This document shows positions 1-11,805 of a stretch of 64,000 nt of DNA, one piece after another (positions within the stretch are counted from its first letter, which is position 1; every line of letters starts with the position of its first letter). The notes beneath the pieces are model-generated. The model searched no databases. It had not been told where the DNA came from and saw only the letters and a program-made list of their open reading frames with translations. Origin of the DNA: Nipponacmea schrenckii (lineage: Eukaryota > Mollusca > Gastropoda > Lottiidae); NCBI GenBank assembly GCA_030562195.1, contig JAUJPP010000011.1:7440001-7504000 (forward strand), read 5' to 3'. A program made the position numbers and the translations under genes.

Positions 1-45
1 TTATTTGGTTTTCAAAATATAAGAATTGAAATTTGTCTGTTATAG

Positions 46-2706
46 AATCGTCTAAAAAAGAAGATACGTTTGGTCAGAATGATGCTGATTGGGAAGTATA
101 TAAAGAAATAGTGAGTATTCTATATATTTCATAAAAGTATAACAATTCCATTAACTGAAAACCCAGTCCAAAGTATCATATATATATATGATATCTTATC
201 ATGTAATGTTTTAACAACAAATAGTGACTATATACTGGAATAGTTGGTATAAAGATCCTAGCTTAGCATGTATACTAGTCAATTTGAAATACAAAAAAGG
301 AAGCCTCAGTTGATGTATAGGAGTAGTCTAGTATTTCATATATAACTTACAAAAAACTTAGATCATTATTTCTAAACATATAAATATTTTACATTGAACA
401 GTGGTCTGGTAGCATGTTCTAACACCATCCACTCATCTATATATTTATTTATGAGAAGATACAATATTCAAAAGGTGCAATAGTAGGTCGTAAAACTCCA
501 CTCATTTCTTTTTTCTGTAATTTAAGAATCCAGAGATGGGAACCAGTGACTCCGAAGCTGAAGATGAGAAATTAGAGGAACTGGAAAACATGTTACGAGA
601 ACATGATCCTGAATTCCAACGTGAATTAGATTTCGGTGGAGTCCCTGGCAGTGATTTTAATCTAGCAGAATATAATCAGTTACATCTAGCAGTGGAGAAA
701 ATCAGGTGGGTGAATATTTACAGATAACCGTACAGGTTGACTCAGAAGAAGACTGGATGGATTACAACTATTGTTTATTAATACTGCTCCATATTCTTCT
801 ATCATATTGCTATGAAACGTAGCAGTATAAATAAACAATAGTTGTAATCCATAAAGACTTCTTCTGTGTTATATGTATCAACTATTAAATGCCATTCCAG
901 GATAACTGTATAGGTTGTTTTTTCTGTTAAACATACATGCTGTACAAAGGAAAATCATACATATAAGAATTTGCATGGTATTAGCAATATTGACAAAAGC
1001 ACGACACAATGACATTATTAAAATCTTTCATAACCAATTTAAATGTTTTAAACAAAAGCAAATAACATATTAAACTAACATAATGATCTATCAAACTAAA
1101 TGTCCTACTAACAATTTTTTAAATAATGTTAACTGTTTCTCAGGGTACCAGAGTTACTGTTTCAACCTTCCATGGTTGGTATAGAGCAGGCTGGAATCTC
1201 AGAAACACTAGACTATGTATTGAAGAAATATCAACCAGACGAGCAAAATAAACTTGTACAGGTGAGAATCTAGTGTAATGTAGTGCAGATGTATTGTGGT
1301 ATTTATTCTTGTCAGATGTTTTTGTCATATTATATGTATATCAAAAATCAAATGCTGGGTGTTTGTTAGCTTGTAAATTTTCTACTTAAGGAGGCAAGAA
1401 AATAAGAAAACACAAAGGTCTCCTCTTATTTATTATTTCATTTCCTAATATGAACTTTATAGATTGTACAATATTCATCCAGGGGAGACAATAGAAAAAA
1501 GTTCTTGTTCTTCTGAAAACTTTATTTGTTATTTCAAAGCCAAAACTTCTACCACAAATTGTTGATATTCATAGCGATTCAAACATTTAATTAGGTTCTG
1601 AGTCAATACAAGTTGAATAGTAGTGAAGCATACATGGTCTTGTCATCATCAAAATGTCTGAAAAATAAATCAATAGCCCTGGTTTAGTGACAACATGTTT
1701 TAGATTGTTAACTTGAATATGATATAAAATATTGATTATTTCCCTTTAATCTTTTACAGTGTGTATTTTTAACTGGGGGCAATGCTAATTTACCTTTATT
1801 TAAAGAAAGACTGGAGAAAGATTTATTAGAGATGAGACCATTTCAATCAACTTTCCATGTCTACAAAGCTGGTAAGAGAACTTCATTAATTCTTGTTGTA
1901 TGGATGCCTTGATGAATGTAGTCCTGCATTCCTGGGTCCTTATTCTCAAAAACTTAATAAAATTCCAGATTTAAGAAATACTGTAATCTGAGGCCTATAT
2001 TGCAAAGACTTTACATGCATTCCAGATATCTGATTTCTCAAACATAAAATTTGATTTTAAATTTAGTTTTATTGTCCATTCAGAATACTGTATTTCTTTA
2101 AGTTTTATTTAAGTAACGTTAAAGTGATATTGCGTCTTAGCATGAATATAAAATTTTAGTTCTCAAGATGGTCAATATGAGTATATATTCATCAGGGAAA
2201 TTACCTGGTGTCATAAAGTAACAGAATCTCTTTAAATCTGGAAAACTCACAAAACTAAGCCATTTTTTAAAAAATACTTACTTATTTTATTAAGTATTTT
2301 TCAATAATCAAATGCATCTTAATGGATAATTACTTAGTTTTGTGGATATTTGTTTATTTTGTTATGTTATTTATGGTAGCAGGTATATTTACTGATGAAT
2401 AGAGCTCTTATTGTCCAAGTTTAAAATTTAGAATTCCAGGACCTATTATCCCTTTAACCAGAATAAGACCTTTGATCTTAATATATCATATTTCCAGAGA
2501 ATCCTAGTCTAGATGGATGGTTAGGAGCCAGAAAATTAGCACTATCACCCTCATTTCAGTCATCCTGTATCACACGACAACAATATGATGAAATGGGGGA
2601 GGGATATTTAACAGAACATTTTGCATCCAATCAATATTTCCCTACACCCATAACATTACCAAAAACCTCATCTACCCCTCCAGCTGCTACTCAACCCCCA
2701 TCTTGA
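46..2706 (+). CDS. ACTR5: Actin-related protein 5 (INO80 complex subunit), 3' part
   Basis: C-terminal half of ARP5, a nuclear actin-related subunit of the INO80 chromatin remodeller. The gene enters from the left edge. Exons read 46-110, 527-705, 1144-1261, 1760-1871 and 2498-2706; every junction has AG/GT sites and phases agree, giving 226 codons and TGA at 2704-2706. Recognisable family stretches are [16 protein letters not shown] in the first exon, [18 protein letters not shown] opening the third, [11 protein letters not shown] (the actin-fold nucleotide-site loop) in the fourth, and [10 protein letters not shown] near the end. An acidic helix ([20 protein letters not shown]) lies in the second exon, within the long insert typical of ARP5. 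AATAAA at 2718-2723 is a good poly(A) signal, so the 3' UTR is very short. Introns carry transposon pieces. Identity is firm; the upstream exons lie outside the window. Confidence 0.93.
479..512 (+). repeat. SINE tail fragment in ACTR5 intron
   Basis: The stretch GTCGTAAAACTCCACTCATT matches the 3' tail shared by the tRNA-derived SINEs of this window (compare 38800-38830 and 55095-55130). It ends 14 bases before an ACTR5 splice acceptor. Confidence 0.5.
743..901. mobile_element. Foldback/MITE element with about 46-bp inverted repeats
   Basis: Arms at about 743-790 and 825-873 are near-perfect inverted repeats: CAGAAGAAGACTGGATGGAT on the left mirrors CCATAAAGACTTCTTCTG on the right. The spacer is short. 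Flanks at 723-739 and 901-917 (ATAACCGTACAGGTTG and ATAACTGTATAGGTTG) are imperfect direct repeats. The right flank recurs inverted at 11494-11545. It lies inside an ACTR5 intron. Confidence 0.7.
2119..2457 (-). mobile_element. Non-autonomous DNA element with TTAAAGGGATA-type ends (copy A)
   Basis: About 340 bp inside an ACTR5 intron that match, in reverse, 29910-30206 and 39227-39545. Shared internal landmarks are ATGCATCTT, the CATAAAGTAACA stretch and TACTGATGAATA. The outer ends resemble inverted TTAAAGGGATA. No coding capacity. Confidence 0.6.
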
Positions 2707-2717
2707 ATTATTAAGAA

Positions 2718-2723
2718 AATAAA
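2718..2723 (+). terminator. Poly(A) signal of ACTR5
   Basis: AATAAA starts 11 bases after the ACTR5 stop codon and just before a SINE. It is the only canonical signal close to the stop. Confidence 0.6.
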
Positions 2724-2780
2724 GAAATTTTACATAGCTTATGAGGTTCATTTAGAATATTGGAAGGATTTTGATATTCA

Positions 2781-3215
2781 GCCGCGGTGGCTGAGTGGGC
2801 TAGATGCTTGCTTGAACATCCAGGGCCATCGTTGATATCATCGCATCCCCACCAGTGGGAGCAGCGGTTGCTCAGTCAGTTAGACTCTTGCTGGTTAACT
2901 TAGGGGATCAATGTTTCTATCCCGGTAAAAGGTCGAGATGAACTTTCGAATTTTTCAACCCTGTTTCCCCCTGTCATTTATGTATGTCGGAGAGGCTGAC
3001 ATGGAAAAGGCGTCTAGTCGTTCGGATTGGACAATAAACCAAGGCCCCGTGTGCTACAGACTGTTTACATTTAAGATTCCTTCGACAGTTGGAAATCGCA
3101 AAAAGGAGGCTAATGCTGCTGTCCTGGAAAATATCCCTCAACGTGGCGTTGTCCGTCTTTTCATTAGCCCATTTAGTGCGGAGGAGAATGATGTAAAACT
3201 TTAATTTAATTTCGA
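2781..3215 (+). mobile_element. tRNA-derived SINE, full copy preceded by a partial head
   Basis: A partial head at 2781-2857 has a tRNA-like A box (GGTGGCTGAGTGGGCTAGA). A second head starts near 2858 (GCTCAGTCAGTTAGACTC). The body is shared with 22840-23075 and 38586-38835, including GGAAATCGCAAAAAGGAGGC and CATTAGCCCA, and ends in a GTAAAACT tail. An open frame inside it (2938-3204) is a by-product of the SINE body, not a gene. Confidence 0.75.
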
Positions 3216-3333
3216 TAATCAGCCTTGATGGTGGGTTTCTATATTGTCCTCGAAGGCAAATTTCAGGGAATTCTAACCCATATTTTGGATATAAAACTAT
3301 TTTTCACTTTGAAGAAATGATACTACTATGACT

Positions 3334-3527
3334 TAGTGTTCGAGATCGTTTAATTTGAACTACAGGACTGGTTATGTTCGTGAAAGCTCCGAAACATTAC
3401 TCCAGATGACGAAACAGAACTGCCATCTACTCCACACTGCCACACCAATTCCGTTTATTATCGTCATGCTGTCATTGTTCATACTCATGGAATAAATATT
3501 TCATTTTATCGCATCTCGAACACTTCG
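3334..3527. repeat. Possible short inverted-repeat element
   Basis: AGTGTTCGAGATCGT near 3336 is mirrored by GCATCTCGAACACTT near 3511, which suggests a roughly 190-bp MITE. The arms are short, so the call is tentative. Nothing else is visible between the SINE and the array at 3750. Confidence 0.35.
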
Positions 3528-3749
3528 TCTCAACTATTTGAATCTAACACAAAACGTATGCTACATAAAAATATATTTTTATTGAGTAAAACGAAAGTAG
3601 TCAGAAAGAATTTAAAAAGATAAATATAACAAACTAGATGTGTAAATCTTTTCTACTAAACCCTTTCTGTACAATATGATAAAACAGAACTATGACCCTT
3701 CAATAGAATTATACAGAGATACCTTCATTAAAACCTTGAATTAGATTTC

Positions 3750-4156
3750 TACACCTTTACAATGTCAAGTAATAACGATCTTCTTCTTATACATCTTCAC
3801 AATGTCAAGTTCGAACGATCTTCTTCTTATCCATCTTCACAATGTCAAGTTATAACGAACTTCTTATCCATCTTCACAATGTCAAGTTATAACGAACTTC
3901 TTATCCATCTTCACAATGTCAAGTTATAACGAACTTCTTATCCATCTTCACAATGTCAAGTTATAACTTACTTCTTCTTATACATCTTCACAATGTCAAG
4001 TTATAACGAACTTCTTCTTACACATCTTTACAATGTCAAGCTATACGAACTTCTTCTTATACATCTTCACAATGTCAAGTTATAACGTACTTCTTCTTAC
4101 ACATCTTTACAATGTCAAGCTATTACAAACTTCATTTTATACATCTACAATGTCAG
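3750..4156 (+). repeat. Minisatellite, about 35-41 bp unit (CTTCTTATACATCTTCACAA type)
   Basis: About eleven imperfect copies built around TACATCTTCACAATGTCAAG followed by a variable TTATAACGAACTT segment. The same core, on the other strand, makes up the array at 24601-25036. It abuts the inverted-repeat element at 4199-4345. Confidence 0.9.
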
Positions 4157-4198
4157 CCTGCAATACCCATCTTTCTTGTAGCATCTTGTAAATCAAGC

Positions 4199-4345
4199 GA
4201 TTTGATTGGATTGTATGCTATCGAATACGGCCAATCAGAAGCCTAGATAAAAAGTCCATGAACACTTTGTCTTACAGTTTACAGCCTTCTGTCGAGGGCT
4301 CTGATTGGCTATATTTGCTGGCGTATAATACAATCCAATCAAATC
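4199..4345. mobile_element. Inverted-repeat (MITE-like) element beside the minisatellite
   Basis: The left arm begins GATTTGATTGGATTGTAT and contains GGCCAATCAGA. The right arm contains TCTGATTGGCTATA and ends ACAATCCAATCAAATC, its mirror. A related half element lies at 24485-24540, again next to the same minisatellite, so array and arms probably belong to one mobile unit. Confidence 0.7.
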
Positions 4346-4608
4346 AATGAATAGTTTATAAGAAACTTAATAGTTTGAAATTGTGAAGATTGAATTTCAT
4401 GGTTTAACCGAAGGTTTGGTGTTCACAAGGTCACAATTTACAAGAATAAATACAATTTGTACAATAACATTATAAATAGGAAATAAATCTGTACAAATAA
4501 ATACAAAATATATGTACATAATACTGTCAATTGCTAATTAAAATACATGTAGATACAAAATTGATTCTGAGCCGAAAGACCAGAGAATGGTTCACTCAGA
4601 ACCACCAT

Positions 4609-4800
4609 ACGAAACTATGTATAGTTCTTGCATGGAAGTAATACACGAAACGACGTAAAGTTCTTGCACGGAAGTAATACACGATACGACGTATAGTTCT
4701 TGCATGGAAGTAATACACGATACGACGTAAAGTTCTTGCAAGGGGAAGTAATACACGATACGACGTATAGTTCTTGCATGGAAGTAATACACGAACGTAG
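4609..4800. repeat. Minisatellite, 36 bp unit, about five copies
   Basis: Units contain AGTTCTTGCATGGAAGTAAT followed by ACACGATACGACGTA. One copy carries two extra bases. Open frames across it on the minus strand exist only because the unit is a multiple of three. Confidence 0.9.
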
Positions 4801-5560
4801 ATCATAACCATTGTTAATCTCTTCCTCGATTTAATAAATCGGATTTAAATAAGATATAATATTTAAACAGACAAATGATTCTGGCCTAAATAATATAAAT
4901 TTATTATGGAATCAATACCTGTCAACATATAAATGTCTTTTTAACAACCGGGGACAAGGGACTGTGGAGGTGGCACAATTGTATTGGTATTTCATTGTAT
5001 CCAGAAAAATTAAAAATTGATTTCGTAACTCCACTTCAAATAATTCAAGACGTTTAGTTGTCTGTTTTAATCAATACAGAACAGATTTCAAATTCCGTTC
5101 TCTTGTCCTATCAAATTACTGTACCTAAACTCTCAGATAATACTTTCTATAGAGATACTAGTATAATAATATGTACCATCATAATTTCCCTCAATATTAA
5201 AAGTATTTTCATGATTTAGCTACGAGTATTAATAATAATAAACACCGTATGTTTAATTATAAATTATCGCAGATGAGACTCCATAATTTGAGCATTAATA
5301 TTCTTGAAATAAATAGATATGTAATACAGTTATATTAGACTATTTTGAATGATCTAGTATAATATTTTACTTTTAATAGCTACTAAAACAACTTTATTAT
5401 TTGTGCTGCTTTAACATTATTTTTCCACTAAAAAACAAAATATTAAGTTGTGAAATTATTCTGAAACTATTTGATAATGCTATTGAAGGATTGATAATCG
5501 TTGCTGTTCTATCCATTTTCTATAACTTAAAACAACATTTGTTCACCAATATCAAACAGT
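4801..5560. other. Intergenic AT-rich sequence
   Basis: No gene recognised. TTTATT at 5393-5398 gives AATAAA on the minus strand and may be the poly(A) signal of the CIMIP2B-like gene that ends at 5561. Confidence 0.4.
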
Positions 5561-8500
5561 TTATGAACTTTGTGCCAAAGCGTGATGTAAAGCATCCTCT
5601 GTTCCATGTCCAAAGGTGTTACCATATCGGAATTTTTGACCTGAAATACAGAAATCGTATAACGTATAATTGTGAATATATTACAATTGAATGAAAGAGA
5701 AATTGTCTGTCGTAGTAAATAAGATACAGCGTCCTGACGATATCAGGTGGTATACACCAGTCCTATTGTTTTAGCTATAGACCTAAAGGTAGGGCAATTC
5801 TACTTTCATTTTCCAAGTAAGTGCAATATAATCATACAATCATAATAACTGAATCGCACCCTTCACAATGATATAGAAAAAGAGTTTATTGTAGTCTACT
5901 GTGATATAAGTAGCAGTTCGTGGTAACTTGACAATGTAAAGATGGTGATGGCCTGATAACACAGTTAATAGAGCCACAGAGCTACCTATCAACAACCAGT
6001 CTAATAAAGGATCTAGTATCTTCAAAAAAGATCTGTTCCACGTCAACCCCCTCCCTTCTATCCCACCTTACCCCACACTTTCCAAACCTTATGTACTTAC
6101 CAGGAATGTGACCAGTATAATGAGGAACCAGGCCAGTTTCTTTAGGGTAGATCTGCTTCATGTCCACAATCTTCTGCTCTTGTTGATTGAGGTTGACAGG
6201 CTGCTGACTCAACATCTTAGATTTGTAGGTTTCATCAGAGAAGGTGTTCAAAGCTTCGTGTGTTATTATGGGATAGCTCATTCCAATTATTCCACGTGAT
6301 CTTGGTACGAACCCAGTATATCCTGGAAATAAAAGGTAAAAAGGTCAATTAAATATTGAAGATACTAGTAACTGTTAAAGCGTTTCAGAAGTAGTTTGAT
6401 TAAACCTAAACCGAATGTCTGTCAGTGATATTATTCAATATCAACTGATGTTAATCTAAATATAAAAATATATGCAAATATATGTCTATAATATTACATT
6501 GAGAAATACGGGAACGGGGCCCAAAGAAACACACCGGTGATGTTAGAAGATAAAAGGTTTCGTTTATTTTGATATCGCTTGTCTCACCTGACATAAAGTT
6601 TTTCATGGGATCTTCGTTTGGTAACTGGTATGGAGAAACAGGTGCTTGTACAGAACGAGCTGAACCTGGAGTTCTTGCTGATACTGGTTCAATAGTAACT
6701 CGTTTTAATGGTGTTACATATCTACTTTTAATAGGCTGAAAGAGGCAGTGGAAATAGCTACAAGTTCTTGTATTGTATGAAGGTAATTTGAGAATTTCAC
6801 AAGTAAGCAAAACAAATTCAATGCGTTATTCGACGCCTGTTTTACATTAAATTATCGCATTCTGAAACATAAGAGAATTAAACCTCATCCTAGCGTACTC
6901 ATCCTAGCGTACTGCTCTCGATGTTCTATTTTCATAGAATTCAAGCATTCTAGTACATCATCTTATTAGTTGGAATAAACAAAAGGCAAGGCCACGTTTG
7001 GAAATAAAGCTAAGCTTCTTATGCATGCAAAATAAAAGAACGATATAGTTGCTGAAACAATTCTCGCTGTAAGACCACCACCAGAAAAAAAACAATTATT
7101 TTTTTGTTTTTTTTTTTTTTTTCATGGTGCGTTCTGTTTATACAGATTCTACTGTATACAAATAGAAGTATAAGCAAGCAAGTAAATCACTTGACTTCTC
7201 TACAATATACTTACTGGTAATTCAGGTGATGGTAATAATTTTCCAGTTTGTACATCACCAATAACTCTCAGCTCGCGTAGCTTCTGGTCGTGTTTTTGAT
7301 GATCAAATTCAAAATCAGCGATTGAATTTCTACAGTTGACAGCATATCGGTTACCAAAATAATGCTGACTTTTTGGGATGAAGCCTAAAAGAGAAAAAAT
7401 CGTTATGTTGTACTTTGATAGACAGTCAAGACCCTTTTTCCTTTCAATTGGTGCTTTTTAGATAACATACATGTCGCATTATCAAACGATTTAAGGCATT
7501 CCCCTGAAACTATATATCCAGACCTAACTAACCATGTAGTATTGAAGAACTAGTCATTCCATAGAATATTAAAGTAGCCTAACACTATTATGGTTTTAAG
7601 AAATATCTCCTAGATTAACTATATGCTTTATGGTCACGTTGTAGTTAGATACAATATTAATTCCGTGTAATTGTATAAATGTCGCTTTAAATATATATTT
7701 GAAGTGCAGGGCACTTCTGGTTCTATATGTACCCTGAGAGTAGATTAAGTTTTTTATATGAGAACGGTAGCCCGATAGAACAGTGGGATACTTACCAGTG
7801 TAACCTGGAACCATTTTCTCCGTTAGTTTTTGATCACCCAGACTTCTGCCTCTAGACTTGAACAAATCAGACTTCTTCATCTCTTCTTTGTTGTCTTGAT
7901 CAATTGGTCGTCTGATTTCTGACAGCACCAATCGACCAGAAGTTGGTACTTCTTCATCTTGAAGCAGACGTCGAGTTGTTCGACCGAATGTTTGTCCGAT
8001 TTGGTATTTAAATTGAGGGCAAAATCCACCATACCTAAACAAATATTCAATGGTTATTAAGTCGATAAAATATTTCCTTCCCGGCCGCTCCAGGAATTAT
8101 TTCTTTGACCCAGAAAGCAAGAAGCCGGGGTCTGTACGTTGTATGGGCCCCTGTTTCTATTTTAAACAGAGAATATCATAAACGTACAAGTTTTTCTTCA
8201 AACATATCATATTCTACTGTATTTTAAGAAACAGATAGCGCCTTATTATTTCGAGAATAGGGGTTAAATAACCCGAGACTCCCAAGATTAATAGATTTTC
8301 AGTCCCTAGTTAATACTATTTTATCTATTTATATATTTTACTAATTTTATTAATTTTGCTTATTAATAATTGTTGTTTCCCTAATGAAATGTGTAATATG
8401 GACAGGCAAAGAGGAGTATAGGTTAACAATAAACTATAGCATTTATGTGAGATTAAGTTTGAGGTAGATTTATACAGATTTAATAAGCTAATATATCTCA

Positions 8501-10019
8501 GTTAATCGTACGGTTATTACGAATTGATAACGCGTTATAAACCGTTTATAACTATCTACAATACATTGTTTAAACTGCCATATACAAGCTATTATAGTTT
8601 AGTCTAGGTCTATAATAGATTTAAATGTCTACTAAAGGATTATCTACTTGTCAATAATCTACCACCACTTTACTTGGTATCATACCGATTTATTGTTATA
8701 GCTTGTCAATTTCCTGATGTCAGATATTTACGAATTATTCAAATTTTATCCCAAATTTAGGGCCGTATTTTCGAACGATGATTAAATTAATCACTAACTA
8801 AGCCTAGTCACTTACTAGTTAACCAGTGACTAGAGGCTGACTATGTAGCAGATTCTTAAAAGGATTATTAGTAAATTAGCAACTGGTTAAACCACTGACT
8901 TCCTAATCATTGACTAGTTACATTAACTACATAAGCGACAAAGCCTTAAAACAATAAGTCTTGATTGTCATGCCAGCTTTTTAGATGAAAAAAAAACAAA
9001 AAAGAAAGTTTATAACCAACGACTTCCTCGCTTGGTAATAAACGATATGCTATGCTAACATCACCCCCTATAATCAGTATTAAAGTTACAACTTTCAAGT
9101 CAAGTTGGCCCCGTGTTCCACAGATTGTGTACGTTAAAGATCTTTCGACAGATGGAAATAGCAAAAAAGTAGGCTAATGCTTCCGTCCTGGCAAAATTTC
9201 CCTCACTGCATGGCGTTGCTCGTCTTCAGTAGCCTATAAGGTGTAGAAGAATTGGACGTAAAACTACACCAGAATTAATAAATAACTGGACGCATATTCT
9301 TGAAAAACAATTACTTTATTGTCGCAAGTTATTTAATAAAGCAATTGTTATCCATATAATTGTGTTCAGTTATTTATTCACAAAATACTAAATGCCACTT
9401 AAGGAAGGAAGACGTCAGAATTTATGTCCCTACAATTTATATGAATGAAATGATCAATAATTGTGATACTATTAAACAAGAAAAACTATAACAAGTTATT
9501 TAAATAACGTCGAGCTGTAAACTTAAAACTAAACCTGATAGAAGGTATTTGTTTTCTTTTTAAAATACAAAAAATAAATATAAAAACCTTAAGGAGGTCA
9601 TATTTCATAATGCGGTATATAAAATATATCATATAAAATATATCATATATCTAAATTGTCTTAAACTAATATACTATATAGGTATATACAGTATGCCGGG
9701 CATTATAGGCTATCAAATAGTGTATTTTAAACGTATAAGACTAGCATACAACATTACGTAAATATTGGAACAATGGTCTGCAATTTGCAGGATTATATCA
9801 TAGAACGATTATTAAAGCACAAATTCCACTTTTACAAAATGTCTTCTCCGTCAAAATCACCAGACAACAAAAACTGATTATACTAATAATAATAATTTAA
9901 CATTGTCTCTGCGCAAAATTAACGAAGTATTAACATGAAAAAAAGGGTTGAATATCAACATACCCAGGTGTATGATAAGGATCCTTTGGCAGGAAACTAG
10001 TTTCTTCCCTTTGTTGCAT
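5561..10019 (-). CDS. CIMIP2B: Ciliary microtubule inner protein 2B-like (FAM166B family), six exons
   Basis: Complete gene; exons in transcription order are 10019-9964, 8034-7796, 7384-7215, 6735-6588, 6322-6101 and 5640-5561. They sum to 915 nt, or 304 residues plus TAA, with consistent phases. The protein begins MQQREETSFLPKDPYHTPG and repeats the family's glycine-rich motif four times, often across splice junctions: YGGFCPQFKYQIGQTFG, MVPGYTGFIPKSQHYFG, MSGYTGFVPRSRGIIG and VPHYTGHIPGQKFRYGNTFG. This order and the GQKFRYGNTFG ending match FAM166B more than FAM166A. Known family members bind inside doublet microtubules of motile cilia and sperm flagella, so an axonemal role is inferred. 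Length is slightly above the roughly 275 residues of the human protein. Orthology to 2B rather than another paralogue is the less certain part. Confidence 0.9.
7101..7124 (+). repeat. Poly(T) tract in CIMIP2B-like intron
   Basis: A run of T interrupted once, preceded by an A run. It may be the tail of a decayed retroelement, but no body is recognisable. Confidence 0.5.
8035..9963. other. First intron of the CIMIP2B-like gene
   Basis: About 1.9 kb without exons. GGGCCGTATTTTCGAACGAT near 8760 resembles the GGCC(A/G)CGTATTCTCGAA end of the element at 15066-17308, and is followed by many TAGTTA/ACTAGT words, suggesting a decayed relative. A SINE fragment lies at 9101-9275. Confidence 0.5.
9101..9275 (+). 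mobile_element. SINE fragment (body and tail)
   Basis: Matches the second half of the window's SINE: CCCCGTGTTCCACAGATTGT, GGAAATAGCAAAAAAGTAGG, CACTGCATGGCGTTGCTCGT and a GGACGTAAAACT tail. The tRNA-like head is absent. Confidence 0.65.
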
Positions 10020-11480
10020 GTTGAAATTAATCTAAACTGACTTGAAACTGATCAAATATTAAAACAAAACTGTGAACAACTGAACGTAGTGCTCTCTTAA
10101 CCTTCGACTTGAACACCGTTTCTAGGGAACGTTATGCAACTTCGCGCCGTATCTACAGTGACGTCATAATACTCTATAGGATTAGCGACTAATCTCGTGA
10201 TATTCAGCCCGTATTGGATTTTCATGTTAGATAAAAACTATTAAATCGTTTTTATTTTTCTATTAAATGACAATTATATACTTGGTACTAGCAAATAATA
10301 TATTTAATATCGACTTTATAACTTATACTTTGTCAATATAGATAAGTCTACGTAAACACTCGATATTTGCATATTATAGTAGATTTACTACAGTATTCAA
10401 TTCCCCAATGACCTGTAGGCTACACAAATAAATTGAGTCTGAAAACGACTTATGCCAGGTTGTGTGCAATGAGGGAATTTCGGAGACAGAAGCATTAATC
10501 TTCTCCTTCGATTTCAAGTACGCTAAACAGCAGAATAAAATTTCAAATTACTAAAAGGGACAAAAAAAGAAAGTTTGAAAAATAAAAAAGTGGAAAGCGG
10601 AGAAAGGGGCTCGGGGGAGAAGCTAGTCCACGATGTCAGAGGGAGAGGTTGGGGTCTCAGAGGGAGGGTGGGATCTCACTCATTTGACCACAACACGGAC
10701 AATGATCAACTAGATGAGTAGGGCCCATGGTCTTTTATGGTTTGAGGAAGTCTTATTTTAATATATTATGCTCTCCTGCAGTATTTTGGGCTCGTAGCGG
10801 GGAAAAATAGCAGAGACAGAATCTGTCGGTAAAAGGTTCAGGTTTTCACTCTTCGGATTAGACAATCGGTTTTACTGACGCCTCCAATATTATTATTACC
10901 GTCTTTTGCCGACCGATTCAGTATACGGTATACCAACATTCCGACAAGTTCAAAGTGAAAGTAATGTAGACGTATAGACGCTTCACTGATAGCCACTGAC
11001 TCGTAGACTTTGTTCAACCAGTCCCTGGTAACTCTTTGAGATGCAACGATGAAATTCAAAATTCATTAAACTAAAAGAGTTGCCCTTGATTTTCTATCTA
11101 TACATAAATTGAAGGTAATTCTTCTTTATAAAATTTGCTGGTAACACTCGACTTAGTTCAATTTCTACTTCATGGATAAAGATTATCAAGCATCAAAGAA
11201 AATGTACACGAGTAAAATAAATTCTCAATCATAAAATTGACATAAAACATGAAAAGAGTTGATTTTTTCATTGAAGCGTCTATAGAAGACTTGAACCTCT
11301 GGCGTACATTGATACTATATCCTGTGTATTTCTTAAGACGGTATTCAATCAATTATCTATATTCTTTATCTATATAGCTCATATTACACACACAAATAGT
11401 CTTTTAATATGTATCGATATTACACAGGCATTCGTAATCCATTAGCTCAAGACAAAAATCTAATATACATGTACAAAAAA
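10020..11480. other. Intergenic region upstream of the CIMIP2B-like gene
   Basis: Presumably contains the minus-strand 5' UTR and promoter just above 10019. A purine-rich stretch lies at 10555-10670. No further gene is supported. Confidence 0.4.
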
Positions 11481-11493
11481 AGACATGATGATC

Positions 11494-11630
11494 CTTGAAT
11501 GGCATTTAATAGTTGATACATATAACACAGAAGAAGTCTTTATGACATATGATAAGCGGATTCTTATTGAAAAGTGGCAGTATAAATAAGAAATAGTTGT
11601 AATCCATAAAGTCGTCTTCGGAGTTAAACA
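11494..11630. mobile_element. Second copy of the 743-901 MITE family, inverted
   Basis: GAATGGCATTTAATAGTTGA and ACACAGAAGAAGTCTTTATG match the right flank and arm of the element at 743-901 in reverse. A mirrored arm ends near 11630 (AATCCATAAAGTCGTCTTCG). The centre differs. Confidence 0.6.
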
Positions 11631-11739
11631 TGATGATGTTAGGTATATTTCTGCAAGGGTAGGCTAATATCAGGGTGAACTGAAGCTGTATTAAATGATA
11701 TATATTGGAACGATAAACAATTAACTTTAATATGTTATA

Positions 11740-11805
11740 GGCCCGTCTTCATTACACCATAAGGTGCAGAAGACTAGGACGTAAAAATCCATTCATTTCA
11801 TTTCA
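11740..11805 (+). mobile_element. SINE tail fragment
   Basis: CGTCTTCATTACACCATAAG, GTGCAGAAGACTAGGACG and a terminal CATTCATTTCATTTCATTT run match the 3' end of the SINE family. Confidence 0.6.

Noticed and set aside
2938..3204. 88-codon open frame
   Set aside because: Lies wholly inside a SINE body.
10838..11059. 73-codon minus-strand frame
   Set aside because: No recognisable motif, no splice partner, in AT-rich intergenic DNA; likely chance.
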